A DNA stretch of 64,000 nt from Bacteroides sp. Marseille-P3684 (GTDB lineage Bacteria; Bacteroidota; Bacteroidia; Bacteroidales; Bacteroidaceae). Made by a program: the position numbers and the translations under genes. Positions 1 through 9,475 of the stretch are shown here, piece by piece. The notes beneath the pieces are model-generated. The model ran no database searches. It had not been told where the DNA came from and saw nothing but the letters and a program-made list of their open reading frames with translations. Positions within the stretch are counted from its first letter, which is position 1, and every line of letters begins with the position of its first letter. Where the stretch lies: contig NZ_LT985808.1 in NCBI RefSeq assembly GCF_900291465.1, forward strand, positions 1,994,575 through 2,058,574. The letters run 5' to 3'.

Positions 1-663
1 GGCTAATGTCTCCAGTTTGTCTTTCTCCGGAGAATGTACTACATGCAACCGGATTCGGTCTGACAGGGTAGCATCTTCTGTCAGGAAGTTCAGCTTGATG
101 ATTCGATGCAGACCGGTGAACTCAGGTATCTCCTCAGCATCAGTCGCAGAAAGCAAGATTCGTTTTTTCAAGGCTGGTAGTTGGGCGATGACTGTTGACA
201 TTTCATCATGAAAGCCAAATTCCAGGCACTTGTCAAACTCATCGATGATTAAGGTGTGTACCGTAGAGGCATCGAAGTTCTGTTTGGATAGATGGTCGTT
301 CATGCGCCCCGGGGTACCGATGATGACCGACGGATGGATGCCGTTCATCGTCCGGTGTTCATCCATAGTCGGACGTCCGCCATAGCAGCTCATCACTCGG
401 AAGGAGGTTCCCATCGACTTGAATACCTGTTCTGTCTGTAGGGCCAGTTCACGGGAAGGCACCAGTACAACAGCTTGCACTCCCTGGATTCCCTCTTTTA
501 AGTGTTCCAGGAGCGGAAGCAGGTAGGCCAGTGTCTTGCCGGAACCCGTAGGCGACAACAAAATGAGGTCTTTTTGCTCACGGCCGGCATCCAAGGCAGC
601 TTCCTGCATCGGATTTAATTGTTCGATGTGTAGGTTTTGAAGTATTTGTTCAATCGTTAACAT
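1..663 (-). CDS. DEAD-box RNA helicase, 5' part (runs off the window)
   Basis: ATP-dependent RNA helicase of the DEAD-box superfamily, reading leftward from ATG at 663 with no stop before the window edge, so about 221 N-terminal residues are seen. Visible motifs: a Q-motif-like region (LNPMQEAAL), motif I SPTGSGKT near residue 40, PSREL (motif Ia), TPGR (motif Ib), motif II as DEFD at residues 141-144, and motif III SAT near residue 168. The classical DEAD is therefore DEFD, a variant that keeps the catalytic acidic residues. Only RecA domain 1 is present; the second lies beyond the edge. The nucleosidase-like gene ends 58 bp upstream on the same strand and may be co-transcribed. The family is certain; the exact RNA target is not knowable here. 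Confidence 0.88.
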   Translation of the reverse strand, partial: MLTIEQILQNLHIEQLNPMQEAALDAGREQKDLILLSPTGSGKTLAYLLPLLEHLKEGIQGVQAVVLVPSRELALQTEQVFKSMGTSFRVMSCYGGRPTMDEHRTMNGIHPSVIIGTPGRMNDHLSKQNFDASTVHTLIIDEFDKCLEFGFHDEMSTVIAQLPALKKRILLSATDAEEIPEFTGLHRIIKLNFLTEDATLSDRIRLHVVHSPEKDKLETLA

Positions 664-721
664 AGTCGTTCTTTATACCTTATTATATATAGACTGAAAA
701 GTGGAAGGTTGCCTTACGGTG

Positions 722-1291
722 TTACCCGATTTGGGTTACAAAGAAGGTCTCCAGGTCGCGGCGGGCATCAGCCAGCTTGTCTTCCCAATGCTTTACCGAA
801 TTTTGTCCAATCAGGTCTGTCACATATTTTATAGCCATGAAAGGGATGTTCAGCTCCATACAGACTTGTGCTTGTGCAAAGGCTTCCATGTCGACCACGT
901 CGCCTTCCACACCGGAAGCATCGGTCACGAAACTGTCTCCTGTGTTGCAGCATCCGTCCGTTGGCAGATTCCATTTCCAGGGAAATGCTTTGAGTGACTC
1001 CCCGGTATTCAGTTGCCAGGTTACTCCAAAATCTGCCAGAACACGCATGTCTCGGTCAATGAATTGTGTGCAGAGTACAATATCACCCAGCCGATGCTTT
1101 GTTGTGCCAGCTGTTCCGACATTCAGTACCACGTCGGGATGTACCCGGTAGATGGCCTCCGTGAGTCGAAATGTTGCATTGACTTTTCCTACACCGGTAT
1201 AGACATGTTCTACTGTAGCTCCCGGCAGTGGGGTGGGGGTATATTCGTCGGGCAAAGCTTGCACGACGAGTAGTTTGATGGGTTCTTTCAT
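722..1291 (-). CDS. nucleoside phosphorylase / nucleosidase-like protein
   Basis: A 189-residue protein of the PNP/UDP phosphorylase fold, the group that includes MTA/SAH nucleosidase and futalosine hydrolase. The family pattern is seen in GVGKVNAT near residue 34, the glycine-rich LNVGTAGT around residue 56, and VVDMEAFA around residues 131-138, which corresponds to the purine/ribose-binding VxDMExAA motif. It is shorter than typical MTA/SAH nucleosidases (about 230 residues), so the substrate is open. No signal peptide, so cytoplasmic. A TACTTTTG box at 1317-1324 on the minus strand fits a Bacteroidota -7 element just upstream of the ATG. Confidence 0.75.
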   Translation of the reverse strand: MKEPIKLLVVQALPDEYTPTPLPGATVEHVYTGVGKVNATFRLTEAIYRVHPDVVLNVGTAGTTKHRLGDIVLCTQFIDRDMRVLADFGVTWQLNTGESLKAFPWKWNLPTDGCCNTGDSFVTDASGVEGDVVDMEAFAQAQVCMELNIPFMAIKYVTDLIGQNSVKHWEDKLADARRDLETFFVTQIG

Positions 1292-1451
1292 TTGTCTGTT
1301 GGGTTAAATGGATGTACAAAAGTACGCATAAACCGATAATGCGCCTATTGACAAGGTGAAATTTGTCATACGGGATTATAAGTCCGGGAGATAGGAGCTC
1401 GGGGATAAAGGGCAGATGATACCTAAAGAACATTAAAAAAGCATCCGGCCT

Positions 1452-1482
1452 GTTGGGAATACCAATTCATTTCGTACCTTTG
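1452..1482 (+). promoter_or_regulatory. Bacteroidota-type promoter of the thiol peroxidase gene
   Basis: A GTTG -33-like box at 1452-1455 is followed after 19 bp by TACCTTTG at 1475-1482, matching the TTTG / TAnnTTTG consensus used by the Bacteroidota primary sigma factor. Transcription would start near 1488, leaving a leader of about 68 nt before the ATG at 1556. Confidence 0.65.
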
Positions 1483-1555
1483 TTTATACAAAATTGTAAC
1501 GGTTGCAAAAGAAGATTATCTGTCAAACTAAAATAACTGAAAGGAGAATACAAGT

Positions 1556-2059
1556 ATGTCAAAAACTGCATTCAAAGGAAATCCTGTGGCTTTAACAGGT
1601 GAATTTATCGCTGTTGGTGCAAAAGCACCGGAGTTTGCATTCGTGAAGGGTGATTTGTCTACCTTTACGCTTGATGAGGTAAAAGGCAAATATGCTGTGT
1701 TGAATATCTTCCCGAGCATGGATACAGCCGTTTGTGCAACCTCTGTACGCAAATTCAATCAGTTGGCGGCTTCTCAGCCCAATGCTGTCGTGCTGGCCAT
1801 CTCCAAGGACTTGCCCTTCGCACAGGGCCGTTTCTGTACTACTGAAGGCATTAAGAACGTGGTTGCCTTGTCAGACTTCAGAAATTTGTCTGATTTCGCA
1901 CAGAAATATGGTGTGGGTATGGTAGACGGGCCTTTGGCTGGTCTGTTGGCCCGTGCGGTTGTTGTGGTGAATCCGGAAGGTAAGGTTGTGTATGCCGAAT
2001 TGGTTCCGGAAATTACTACAGAGCCGAACTACGATGCTGCCATTGCCGCATTGAAATAA
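1556..2059 (+). CDS. tpx: thiol peroxidase
   Basis: Atypical 2-Cys peroxiredoxin of 167 residues that reduces hydrogen peroxide and alkyl hydroperoxides in the cytoplasm using thioredoxin. The peroxidatic cysteine is C60 in [10 protein letters not shown] and the resolving cysteine is C94 in GRFC, the spacing expected of Tpx (E. coli C61 and C95). The length matches the family. It is a single-gene unit with its own promoter and a strong terminator directly after it. Confidence 0.95.
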   Translation: MSKTAFKGNPVALTGEFIAVGAKAPEFAFVKGDLSTFTLDEVKGKYAVLNIFPSMDTAVCATSVRKFNQLAASQPNAVVLAISKDLPFAQGRFCTTEGIKNVVALSDFRNLSDFAQKYGVGMVDGPLAGLLARAVVVVNPEGKVVYAELVPEITTEPNYDAAIAALK

Positions 2060-2091
2060 GCAGGCCTGCTAGGGTCTTCTTATAGCATAAA

Positions 2092-2140
2092 CGTGCATGT
2101 TTACTATCTTTCGGATAGCGGGCATGCACGCTTCTTTTTT
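2092..2140 (+). terminator. intrinsic terminator of tpx
   Basis: CGTGCATG at 2092-2099 pairs perfectly with CATGCACG at 2123-2130, with an inner hairpin CTATC/GATAG (2104-2108 and 2114-2118). A T-rich tract follows at 2131-2140. Orientation and position fit the end of tpx. Confidence 0.75.
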
Positions 2141-2229
2141 AGCTGTTCCCGTATGTTTCTGGCGGAAGCCAGTCTTGTCATCATTACATGCTTCCGGGAG
2201 GCTGGACCAATCCGGCAGGTACTCGGTCT

Positions 2230-2655
2230 TTACAACGCTGCCTTCAGCTCATCAATCATCTTCTGATATTCGGCATCGGTCAGGTATACCTTGCCGGGAT
2301 TCATTTGGAATACACCTCCGTAGTCCGGACCGTCTACATATTTCGGTGTCAAGTGGAAATGGAGGTGAGAGAGCTTGTCGCTGTAAGCACCATAGTTGAT
2401 CTTTTCCGGATGGAACACCTTGTGCATGGCACGGGTAACACGGGCTACATCTGCCATGAAGGCATTGCGCTCCTCGTCACTCAGTTCACACAAATCGTCG
2501 ACATGTCCGTTGTAAGCCACCAGGCAACGTCCGTGATAGGTCTGCTCTTTGAACAGGAATACGCGCGATACGCTCAGCGGGGCAATCTCAATCATCAGAT
2601 TGTGTAAGGTCTCATTGTTCTGGCAATAGAGACATTCTTCAGGGTTACTTCTCAT
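2230..2655 (-). CDS. HIT family protein
   Basis: Histidine-triad nucleotide hydrolase/transferase of 141 residues. The triad is H97-L-H99-F-H101 in HLHFHLTPK; H99 would form the covalent nucleotidyl intermediate in this family. An N-terminal CLYC pair (C8, C11) with other Cys/His residues (H41, C44) suggests a structural metal site, as in Fhit/GalT-like members. It is the last gene of a minus-strand operon, 24 bp after the Kef-type antiporter. The physiological substrate cannot be assigned. Confidence 0.88.
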   Translation of the reverse strand: MRSNPEECLYCQNNETLHNLMIEIAPLSVSRVFLFKEQTYHGRCLVAYNGHVDDLCELSDEERNAFMADVARVTRAMHKVFHPEKINYGAYSDKLSHLHFHLTPKYVDGPDYGGVFQMNPGKVYLTDAEYQKMIDELKAAL

Positions 2656-2679
2656 AGTATTTATCGTTTAAAATGGTTG

Positions 2680-4965
2680 TTATGGTTCGTTTGCCTTCTC
2701 TTTGGTCTTGTCCAGCAGGTGGGCTACATCTTTTTCTTCGCCGACTACCCAGATGACTTCCCCTTGATGGAGAACCTCGTCTGCATCGGGACTCATCAAG
2801 GTGCCGTCAGCTTTCTCGATACCGACAATCAGGCAGTTGTATTGGTTGCGAATGCCACTGTGCCGGATGCTCTTGTCGAGAAAGGGGGAATCGGCATCGA
2901 TAATGAATTGCTTCAGACGCATTTCCTGATGTTCCCAGTTCTGCTGTTCCTTGTCTTTCGTCTCTTCTTCCAACCGGCTCATGGCTTTGCCCAACGTCGC
3001 GAGCTGCTCATCCGTGCCGATGACCTGCAAGCGGTCATTCGGATAGATGCGTTCGTCACCTCCGGGGATGTTGATGCGTCGGCTACCACGTAGAATCGAC
3101 GCTACATGTACGCCATAGACTCGTCCCATGTTCAGCTCTTTCAGAGTTTGCCCTGCCCATGCACAATCTGCCGGAATGTCAAAATCGGAGAGGTGCAGGT
3201 CGTGTGAGAGCAGATGACCGACGTATTCCGGTTGCTTTTCTCCCCGATACTCTTCGTAACGGTCGCGCAGATTCAGGTTTTGCATGAAAGTACGCTCCAT
3301 GACGATGGAGTGCTTCTTCAGCCAACGTGAATAAATCATCAGCAGCACGAGAACGATGGCTGCCCCTCCGGCTAAAGCGGCCGAAGCATGATAATAGGCT
3401 GAGATGACATACATCACAAAGCATACTGCCAATACAATACGCAGCAGGATAATCGAAACGAGTGGTGCCCGGTTAAAACGGTTGTCCCGCCACAAGGCCT
3501 GGAACTCGACCGAGTGGTTTTTCTTTACCATGATGGCACGCAGGAAAGGAGAGATGGCAAGAATGGTGATGACCATACCGACCAGGTCACCCCATTGCCT
3601 GGGAAGCCATGCCAGCAGGAAGGGGGTGATAAATTGGGTACAGATGGCAATGGTTGCTACAGTCACAATGCAGTAGACCAGCATCATGCGGAACACGGCC
3701 TTCAGGAATTTACGCCAATTGTTCTCCTGATTGACAGTGGTGTGCGAATGGATGGAGTAATGTTCCAGCAAGCCCATCCATTTGCTTGGAATCCGTTTGC
3801 TTGCCCAGTTGTAGGCAGGAACAGACAGACGGATCATGTAGGGAGTCGTGAAGGTCGTGATGACTGATACGGCTACTACGATGGGATAGAGGAAATCGCT
3901 GGTGACGTTCAGGCTGACACCCAACGAAGCAATGATGAAGGCGAATTCACCGATTTGTGTCAAGCTGAATCCACACTGCATGGCAACCTTCAGAGGTTGT
4001 CCGGCAAGCACGAAGCTTCCGGAACCGAGGATGCTTTGTCCCAGTAGGATGGTAAGCGTGATGACGATGATGGGAATCTTGTACTCTACAATCATGGCTG
4101 GGTCAACCATCATACCTACCGATACGAAAAAGATGGCACCAAACAGGTCCTTTACCGGTGCAACAAGTTTCTCGATGGATTCGGCTTCTACGGTTTCAGC
4201 CAGGATGGAACCCATCATGAAGGCTCCGAATGCGGCAGAAAAACCGGCTTCAGCTGCCAGTACGACCATCAGGAAACACATGCCGACAGCAACTACCAAC
4301 AAGGTTTCGGCAGACATCCATTTGCGCACCCGCTTCAGGAAAGTCGGTATGATATAGATGCCGACGACAAACCAAAGGACCAGAAAAAAGACCAGCTTTA
4401 CTACGCTCTGTACCATCTCCATGCCTTCGAAGTTCTGGCTGACTGCCAGGGTGGACAGCATCACCATGAGTACGATGGCCAGGATATCCTCCAGGATAAG
4501 AACACTTAGCACCAGTCCGGCAAAGCGTTGTTGCCGCAGTCCCATGTCGTCAAATGCTTTGTAGATGATGGTTGTGGACGACATGGCAAGCATTCCTCCC
4601 AGATAGATGCAGTCCATGCGGTCCCAACCGAACGACATGCCTACCAGGACGCCCAGCACAATCATGACAAGTATGACCGAACAGGCAGCGATGATGGCTG
4701 TCCCGCCGACTTTCATCAGTTTCTTGAAGCTGAATTCCAGTCCCAGGGCAAACAGGAGGAATATGACTCCGATGTCTGCCCACAGCTTGATGTCGTTTGT
4801 GTCTTGTACGGAGGGGGTATAGGGCATGTGCGGGCTCGCAATGAAGCCCGCAACAATGTATCCTAATACCAATGGTTGTTTAAGTCGCTTAAAGATGAGG
4901 GTTGTGAGCCCGGCGCACATCAGGATGAGCGCCAGGTCAATAATCAACGGAGATAATTCGGACAT
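2680..4965 (-). CDS. Kef-type cation:proton antiporter with two TrkA-C domains
   Basis: Monovalent cation:proton antiporter of the CPA2 family, 761 residues. Residues 1 to about 385 hold 11-12 hydrophobic segments of the Na+/H+ exchanger fold (N-terminal LILMCAGLTTLIFKRL, later GFSLTQIGEFAFIIASLG). A second membrane portion occupies about 420-565. The C-terminus carries two TrkA-C-like ligand-sensing modules, about 590-665 and 680-755, each with the RCK_C pattern (RRINIPGGDERIYPNDRLQVIG; TLMSPDADEVLHQGEVIWVVG). No Rossmann TrkA-N domain lies between them, unlike KefB/KefC. It sits 5 bp after pepT in one operon. Ion specificity is not visible. Confidence 0.85.
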   Translation of the reverse strand: MSELSPLIIDLALILMCAGLTTLIFKRLKQPLVLGYIVAGFIASPHMPYTPSVQDTNDIKLWADIGVIFLLFALGLEFSFKKLMKVGGTAIIAACSVILVMIVLGVLVGMSFGWDRMDCIYLGGMLAMSSTTIIYKAFDDMGLRQQRFAGLVLSVLILEDILAIVLMVMLSTLAVSQNFEGMEMVQSVVKLVFFLVLWFVVGIYIIPTFLKRVRKWMSAETLLVVAVGMCFLMVVLAAEAGFSAAFGAFMMGSILAETVEAESIEKLVAPVKDLFGAIFFVSVGMMVDPAMIVEYKIPIIVITLTILLGQSILGSGSFVLAGQPLKVAMQCGFSLTQIGEFAFIIASLGVSLNVTSDFLYPIVVAVSVITTFTTPYMIRLSVPAYNWASKRIPSKWMGLLEHYSIHSHTTVNQENNWRKFLKAVFRMMLVYCIVTVATIAICTQFITPFLLAWLPRQWGDLVGMVITILAISPFLRAIMVKKNHSVEFQALWRDNRFNRAPLVSIILLRIVLAVCFVMYVISAYYHASAALAGGAAIVLVLLMIYSRWLKKHSIVMERTFMQNLNLRDRYEEYRGEKQPEYVGHLLSHDLHLSDFDIPADCAWAGQTLKELNMGRVYGVHVASILRGSRRINIPGGDERIYPNDRLQVIGTDEQLATLGKAMSRLEEETKDKEQQNWEHQEMRLKQFIIDADSPFLDKSIRHSGIRNQYNCLIVGIEKADGTLMSPDADEVLHQGEVIWVVGEEKDVAHLLDKTKEKANEP

Positions 4966-4970
4966 CTTTT

Positions 4971-6194
4971 TCAGCGTTTAGCTGTCAGCTCAGCAATCTT
5001 GATGACCACATTCATGGCTTTTTCGATGGACTGAACCGGCACAAATTCATAGCGCCCGTGGAAGTTTAATCCTCCGGCGAAGATGTTCGGGCAAGGCAAC
5101 CCCTTGAAGGAAAGCTGTGCACCGTCCGTTCCTCCACGGATGGCCTTCACCTTCGGGGTAACACCGGCTTCTTCCATGGCATGGAATGCAATGTCGATGA
5201 TGTGCATCACCGGTTCGATCTTCTCACGCATGTTGTAATATTGGTCTTTGATTTCAACCGAGACGGTACCTTCGCCATACTCGGCGTTCAGGAAGTTTGC
5301 CACGCGTTGCATCTGTTGCTTGCGGGCCTCAAACTTATTGCGGTCGTGGTCGCGGATGATGTATGAGACGGTTGTCTGCTCCACTTCGCCCTTCATGCCT
5401 ACCAGGTGGAAGAAACCTTCGTAGTCCTGCGTATGTCCCGGGGTTTCTACTTGGGGAAGGAGGGAGACGAAGGTGTTTGCTACCAGAAGGGAGTTGATCA
5501 TTTTGTTCTTGGCATAGCCCGGGTGTACGTTGCGGCCTTTCACCGTTATTTTAGCCGACGCAGCATTGAAGTTCTCAAATTCCAGTTCTCCGACTTCACC
5601 GCCGTCCATGGTATAAGCAAAGTCGCATCCGAACTTCTCCACGTCAAACTTGTGGGCTCCCAAGCCGATTTCTTCGTCGGGGTTAAAGCCGATACGGATT
5701 TTCCCGTGCTTGATTTCAGGATGTTCCTTCAGATAAGCGATGGCTGAAACAATTTCTGCAATACCTGCCTTGTCGTCAGCTCCCAGCAGGGTCTTGCCGT
5801 CGGTTACGATCAGGTCTTCTCCCTTGTGGTCGAGCAGTTCGGGGAACTGTTTGGGGGAAAGGACGATGTTTTCTTCAGCACAGAGAATGATGTCTCCGCC
5901 GTCATAGTTCTTCACGATGCGCGGATTGACATTGGCTCCGGTCATGTCGGGGCTGGTGTCCATGTGGGAAATGAAGCCGACGACAGGGACTTCCTTGTCG
6001 GTGTTTGAGGGAAGAGTGGCAAACAGGTAGCCGTTCTCATCCAAAGAGATTTCTTCCAAGCCGATTTCTTCCAGTTCGCTTTTCAGGTACTCGGCAAATA
6101 CCATTTGCTTGGCTGTACTTGGAGTTGTCTGTGAGTCTTCGCTCGACTGTGTGTCGAAGCTCACATATTTCAAAAAACGTTCAATGAATGTCAT
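4971..6194 (-). CDS. pepT: peptidase T (tripeptide aminopeptidase)
   Basis: Cytoplasmic M20 di-zinc aminopeptidase of 407 residues that removes the N-terminal residue of tripeptides. The metal ligands and catalytic acids are visible: H77 and D79 in SHMDTS, D140 in GADDKAG, E174-E175 in NPDEEIG, D197 in TMDGGE, and H379 in NFHGRYEFV. Length and residue positions match E. coli PepT closely. Downstream of the PurF paralogue (37 bp) and upstream of the antiporter (5 bp), so part of a four-gene operon. Confidence 0.95.
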   Translation of the reverse strand: MTFIERFLKYVSFDTQSSEDSQTTPSTAKQMVFAEYLKSELEEIGLEEISLDENGYLFATLPSNTDKEVPVVGFISHMDTSPDMTGANVNPRIVKNYDGGDIILCAEENIVLSPKQFPELLDHKGEDLIVTDGKTLLGADDKAGIAEIVSAIAYLKEHPEIKHGKIRIGFNPDEEIGLGAHKFDVEKFGCDFAYTMDGGEVGELEFENFNAASAKITVKGRNVHPGYAKNKMINSLLVANTFVSLLPQVETPGHTQDYEGFFHLVGMKGEVEQTTVSYIIRDHDRNKFEARKQQMQRVANFLNAEYGEGTVSVEIKDQYYNMREKIEPVMHIIDIAFHAMEEAGVTPKVKAIRGGTDGAQLSFKGLPCPNIFAGGLNFHGRYEFVPVQSIEKAMNVVIKIAELTAKR

Positions 6195-6231
6195 GGCGAT
6201 TGTATTTTTGGTTTATAGTTAGGTTAATTGT

Positions 6232-7638
6232 CTAAAAGTGGCTGCTGCCATCGAAGCAGTGTGTACACACCTTGCATTTGGGAAGGCCGATAGCCTCAAT
6301 CAATGTTTCAAGTGTGTTGAACTTCAGGGAGCTCAACCCGAAGCGCTTGGCAATGGTGTCGACCATGCGCTTGTATTCGGGGGAGTCGGTGGTGGCATAT
6401 TTATCCAGATTCTTGTTATGATCTCCTTCAAACTCCTGGATGATGCGGCGGGTGATGAGCTCGAGGTCGCCCTTGGAGGACGTAAAATTGATGAAGGGGC
6501 ATCCGTAAATCAACGGCGGACATGCGATGCGCATGTGTACTTCCTTTGCTCCGTAGTCATAGAGGATTTTTACGTTATCCCGCAGTTGGGTGCCGCGTAC
6601 GATGGAGTCATCGCAGAACAGGATACGTTTCCCTTGCAGCATGGCACGGTTGGGAATCAGTTTCATTTTTGCAACCAGCGAACGCATCTCCTGGTTGCTG
6701 GGGGTAAAGCTGCGGGGCCAGGTCGGGGTGTATTTGGCAATGGCACGATGATAGGGGACCCCTTTGCCTTCAGCGTACCCCAGCGCCATGCCGACACCTG
6801 AATCGGGAATGCCGCAGGCGCAGTCTACGACCGATTCATCTTTTTGTCCCATCTTGTATCCGCATGCAAAACGTACCTCTTCGACGTTCTTGTTTTCATA
6901 GCAAGATACCGGGAATCCATAGTAGACCCACAGGAAGGAGCAGACTTGCATCTCTTCATTGGGCTTGCGCATCTGTTCGATTCCCTCGGGGCGTATGCGC
7001 AAGATTTCGCCCGGTCCGACATAGCGTTCAATTTCAAAGTCCAGATTAGGCAGACTGCTGGATTCGCTGGTCATGGCATAAGCGCCTTCTTTCTTACCTA
7101 TTATTATAGGTGTACGTCCCCATTGGTCACGAGCTGCAATAATGCCGTCTTCGGTGAGCAGCAGCATGGAGCATGAACCCTTGATGGAGCGATAGACGTT
7201 TTCAATGCCGTCGACAAAATTTTTTCCTTGTATAATGAGCAGTGAGACCAGCTCGGTGGGGTTTGTCTTGCCGGAACTCAACTCCGCAAAGTGCATGTTA
7301 CGTTCCAGAAGTTCTTTTTCCAGCTCTTCAATGTTGTTGATTTTAGCAACAGTGACAATGGCGAACTTTCCCAAATGAGAATTGATGACCAGTGGTTGTG
7401 AATCGGTGTCGCTGATAATTCCTATACCCGCATGCCCGCTGAACTTTGGCAATTCATCTTCAAACTTGCTCCTGAAGTAAGCGCTTTCCAGGCTGTGGAT
7501 GGAACGGATGAATCCTTTGTCCTTGTCATACGTCGCCATACCGCCGCGTTTAGTACCGAGATGCGAGTTGTAATCTGTTCCATAAAACAGGTCTGTCACG
7601 CAATCTTTCATTGAAACTGTTCCAAAAAAACCTCCCAT
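6232..7638 (-). CDS. amidophosphoribosyltransferase paralogue lacking the N-terminal Cys nucleophile
   Basis: PurF-like protein of 468 residues. It has the Ntn glutamine amidotransferase layout followed by a phosphoribosyltransferase domain with the PRPP loop CDDSIVRGT (342-350). The N-terminus reads MGGFFG where active PurF has MCGI(V/F)G, so the Cys that becomes residue 1 after Met removal is a glycine. Ammonia release from glutamine should therefore be lost, although use of free ammonia or a regulatory role is possible. Cysteines at 233, 380, 455 and 458 lie where Bacillus-type PurF binds its 4Fe-4S cluster, and C461 is extra. First gene of the operon with pepT, the antiporter and the HIT gene. 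Annotation as purF would be unsafe because a canonical copy may lie elsewhere. Confidence 0.85.
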   Translation of the reverse strand: MGGFFGTVSMKDCVTDLFYGTDYNSHLGTKRGGMATYDKDKGFIRSIHSLESAYFRSKFEDELPKFSGHAGIGIISDTDSQPLVINSHLGKFAIVTVAKINNIEELEKELLERNMHFAELSSGKTNPTELVSLLIIQGKNFVDGIENVYRSIKGSCSMLLLTEDGIIAARDQWGRTPIIIGKKEGAYAMTSESSSLPNLDFEIERYVGPGEILRIRPEGIEQMRKPNEEMQVCSFLWVYYGFPVSCYENKNVEEVRFACGYKMGQKDESVVDCACGIPDSGVGMALGYAEGKGVPYHRAIAKYTPTWPRSFTPSNQEMRSLVAKMKLIPNRAMLQGKRILFCDDSIVRGTQLRDNVKILYDYGAKEVHMRIACPPLIYGCPFINFTSSKGDLELITRRIIQEFEGDHNKNLDKYATTDSPEYKRMVDTIAKRFGLSSLKFNTLETLIEAIGLPKCKVCTHCFDGSSHF

Positions 7639-7687
7639 ATATGCAATACAAGTTTTAGGTTATATACTTATTTCTTGTTTTTGGCTT

Positions 7688-7695
7688 CAAAAGTA
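7688..7695 (-). promoter_or_regulatory. putative -7 box of the PurF-paralogue operon
   Basis: TACTTTTG on the minus strand matches TAnnTTTG and lies about 50 bp upstream of the ATG at 7638. No good -33 box was found at the right distance, so this is tentative. Confidence 0.4.
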
Positions 7696-7785
7696 CTCAA
7701 ATCTTTTGAATCGTTTTCTATCCATTTGCCGTTTTTTGACCTGCATCAAGAAAAGAATATTTTATCGAAAAAAGCAGACCGTTTA

Positions 7786-7818
7786 TTTGGATAAAACAGG
7801 TATGCCCTATTACCTTTG
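7786..7818 (+). promoter_or_regulatory. Bacteroidota-type promoter of the MFS-lrgAB operon
   Basis: TTTG at 7786-7789 and TACCTTTG at 7811-7818 are separated by 21 bp, a full consensus match. The start of transcription should be near 7824, about 75 nt before the MFS start codon. Confidence 0.65.
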
Positions 7819-7898
7819 CAACAGTTTTCAAGGTATTAAAGGTAAAAAGATTTTGTTTCTGAAGATCTAGCTTTAGTCTTTAAGGTATTAGTTTTTTT

Positions 7899-9077
7899 AT
7901 GAAAAAAAGTTTGTTGGCACTGTCGTTCGGCACTCTTGGGTTAGGAATTGCTGAATTTGTGATGATGAGTATCCTGCCCGATGTTGCCATCGACTTGTGC
8001 GTGTCTATTCCTACGGCGGGACATCTGATTTCTGCGTATGCGTTAGGTGTTTGTGTGGGCGCTCCTCTTACTGTTTTTATAGCGCGTACCCGTCCGTTGA
8101 AACAAATTCTTCTTGGACTGATCACTCTTTTTATTATAGGCCATCTGTTGACAGCAGCATCTCCCACTTTCGGAACGATGCTGTTGATGCGTTTTATAGC
8201 CGGTCTGCCTCATGGAGCCTATTTCGGAGTCGGGTCTATCATAGCCGATCGTGTGGCGGACAAGGGCAAGAGCGCCCAGGCAATAGCTGTGATGGTGGCA
8301 GGCATGACGGTGGCCAACCTGATTGGCATTCCTTTAGGGACTTTCCTGAGTCATGCTTTTTCGTGGCGTATCATCTTTCTGCTCACGGGACTGTGGGGTA
8401 TATTTACATGTTATGCCATTTACAAGTGGGTCCCCTTCATGGAGCCGCTGCCTAACACCGGACTGAAGGGACAATTCCGCTTCCTGAAGAATCCTGCGCC
8501 CTGGCTGGTCATTTGTGCCACCATGTTCGGCAATGGAGGCGTGTTCAGCTGGTACAGCTACATCACTCCCCTGATGACGGAGGTTGCGGGCTTCATGCCG
8601 TCGGCAATGTCTCTGCTGATGGTGCTGGCAGGAGCCGGGATGTGTGTGGGCAATCTGCTGGGAGGTCACTTCTCGGACAAATACCAACCCGGCATTGTCG
8701 CGGCAACGACTCAGTGTCTCATCTGTCTGACCTTGCTTTCCATATTTTTCCTTGCTCCGCTGACCTATCTGACAGCAGTCTTGATGTGTGTCTGCACCCT
8801 GTGTCTGTTTGCCCTTTCATCGCCCCAGCAACTGTTGTTGCTCAAGAACGCTGAAGGTGGCGAAATGATGGGAGCTGCATGCGTACAGATTGCTTTTAAC
8901 TTAGGCAATGCGTTTGGGGCCTATTGTGGCGGACTGCCGCTGGAGGCAGGATTGGGTTATGAATATCCTGCGCTCATCGGAGCCGGATTAAGCTTCCTGG
9001 GCTTTTTGTCATTAGCCCTGTACAGCTATCGTTATGAACGTCAACTCTTGAAAACCAACAAACTGAACCAAGCATGA
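7899..9077 (+). CDS. MFS transporter, AraJ/DHA1-like exporter
   Basis: Inner-membrane proton-driven transporter of 392 residues with 12 predicted helices. The N-half has the DHA1 pattern GIAEFVMMSILPDVA (helix 1) and motif A-like ARTRPLKQILL between helices 2 and 3. The second helical half follows a loop at about residues 185-205. The best family match is the sugar/arabinose efflux (AraJ, YdhP) group, whose members export sugars, purines or drugs; the substrate is unknown. The start is the first ATG after the promoter. Its stop overlaps the start of the lrgA-like gene by 4 bp (ATGA), implying translational coupling. Confidence 0.85.
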   Translation: MKKSLLALSFGTLGLGIAEFVMMSILPDVAIDLCVSIPTAGHLISAYALGVCVGAPLTVFIARTRPLKQILLGLITLFIIGHLLTAASPTFGTMLLMRFIAGLPHGAYFGVGSIIADRVADKGKSAQAIAVMVAGMTVANLIGIPLGTFLSHAFSWRIIFLLTGLWGIFTCYAIYKWVPFMEPLPNTGLKGQFRFLKNPAPWLVICATMFGNGGVFSWYSYITPLMTEVAGFMPSAMSLLMVLAGAGMCVGNLLGGHFSDKYQPGIVAATTQCLICLTLLSIFFLAPLTYLTAVLMCVCTLCLFALSSPQQLLLLKNAEGGEMMGAACVQIAFNLGNAFGAYCGGLPLEAGLGYEYPALIGAGLSFLGFLSLALYSYRYERQLLKTNKLNQA

Positions 9078-9475
9078 TACGTCAGTGTTTTATTTTGTTT
9101 GGTTGCCTGGCATTGGGGGAACTCATTGTTTACCTGACAGGCATCAAACTTCCTTCGAGCATCATCGGCATGTTGCTCCTCACACTCTTCCTCAAATTGA
9201 AATGGGTCAAGCTCCATTGGGTACAGGGACTGAGCGATTTTCTGGTAGCCAACCTCGGATTTTTCTTCGTTCCGCCCGGTGTTGCGTTAATGCTTTATTT
9301 CGATGTCATCAAGGCGGAGTTTATTCCGATTGTGGTGTCTACGGTAATCAGTACGATACTGGTACTGGTATCTACGGGATGGGTGCATCAGTACATCCGC
9401 AGACATGCCCGTTTCTCTAAACACGAAAATTCTTCAAACCGCTCTAAAGCACAAGACGATGGATTATCTAAGTAA
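9074..9475 (+). CDS. CidA/LrgA family membrane protein
   Basis: A 133-residue holin-like membrane protein with four hydrophobic segments. The family motif is seen in GIKLPSSIIGMLLL (residues 24-37) and NLGFFFVPPGVALM (residues 60-73). In firmicutes LrgA/CidA with LrgB/CidB affect autolysis and pyruvate or by-product transport; the role in Bacteroidota is not established. The hydrophilic tail after residue 105 overlaps the lrgB-like gene. ATGA overlap with the MFS gene. Confidence 0.88.
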   Translation: MIRQCFILFGCLALGELIVYLTGIKLPSSIIGMLLLTLFLKLKWVKLHWVQGLSDFLVANLGFFFVPPGVALMLYFDVIKAEFIPIVVSTVISTILVLVSTGWVHQYIRRHARFSKHENSSNRSKAQDDGLSK

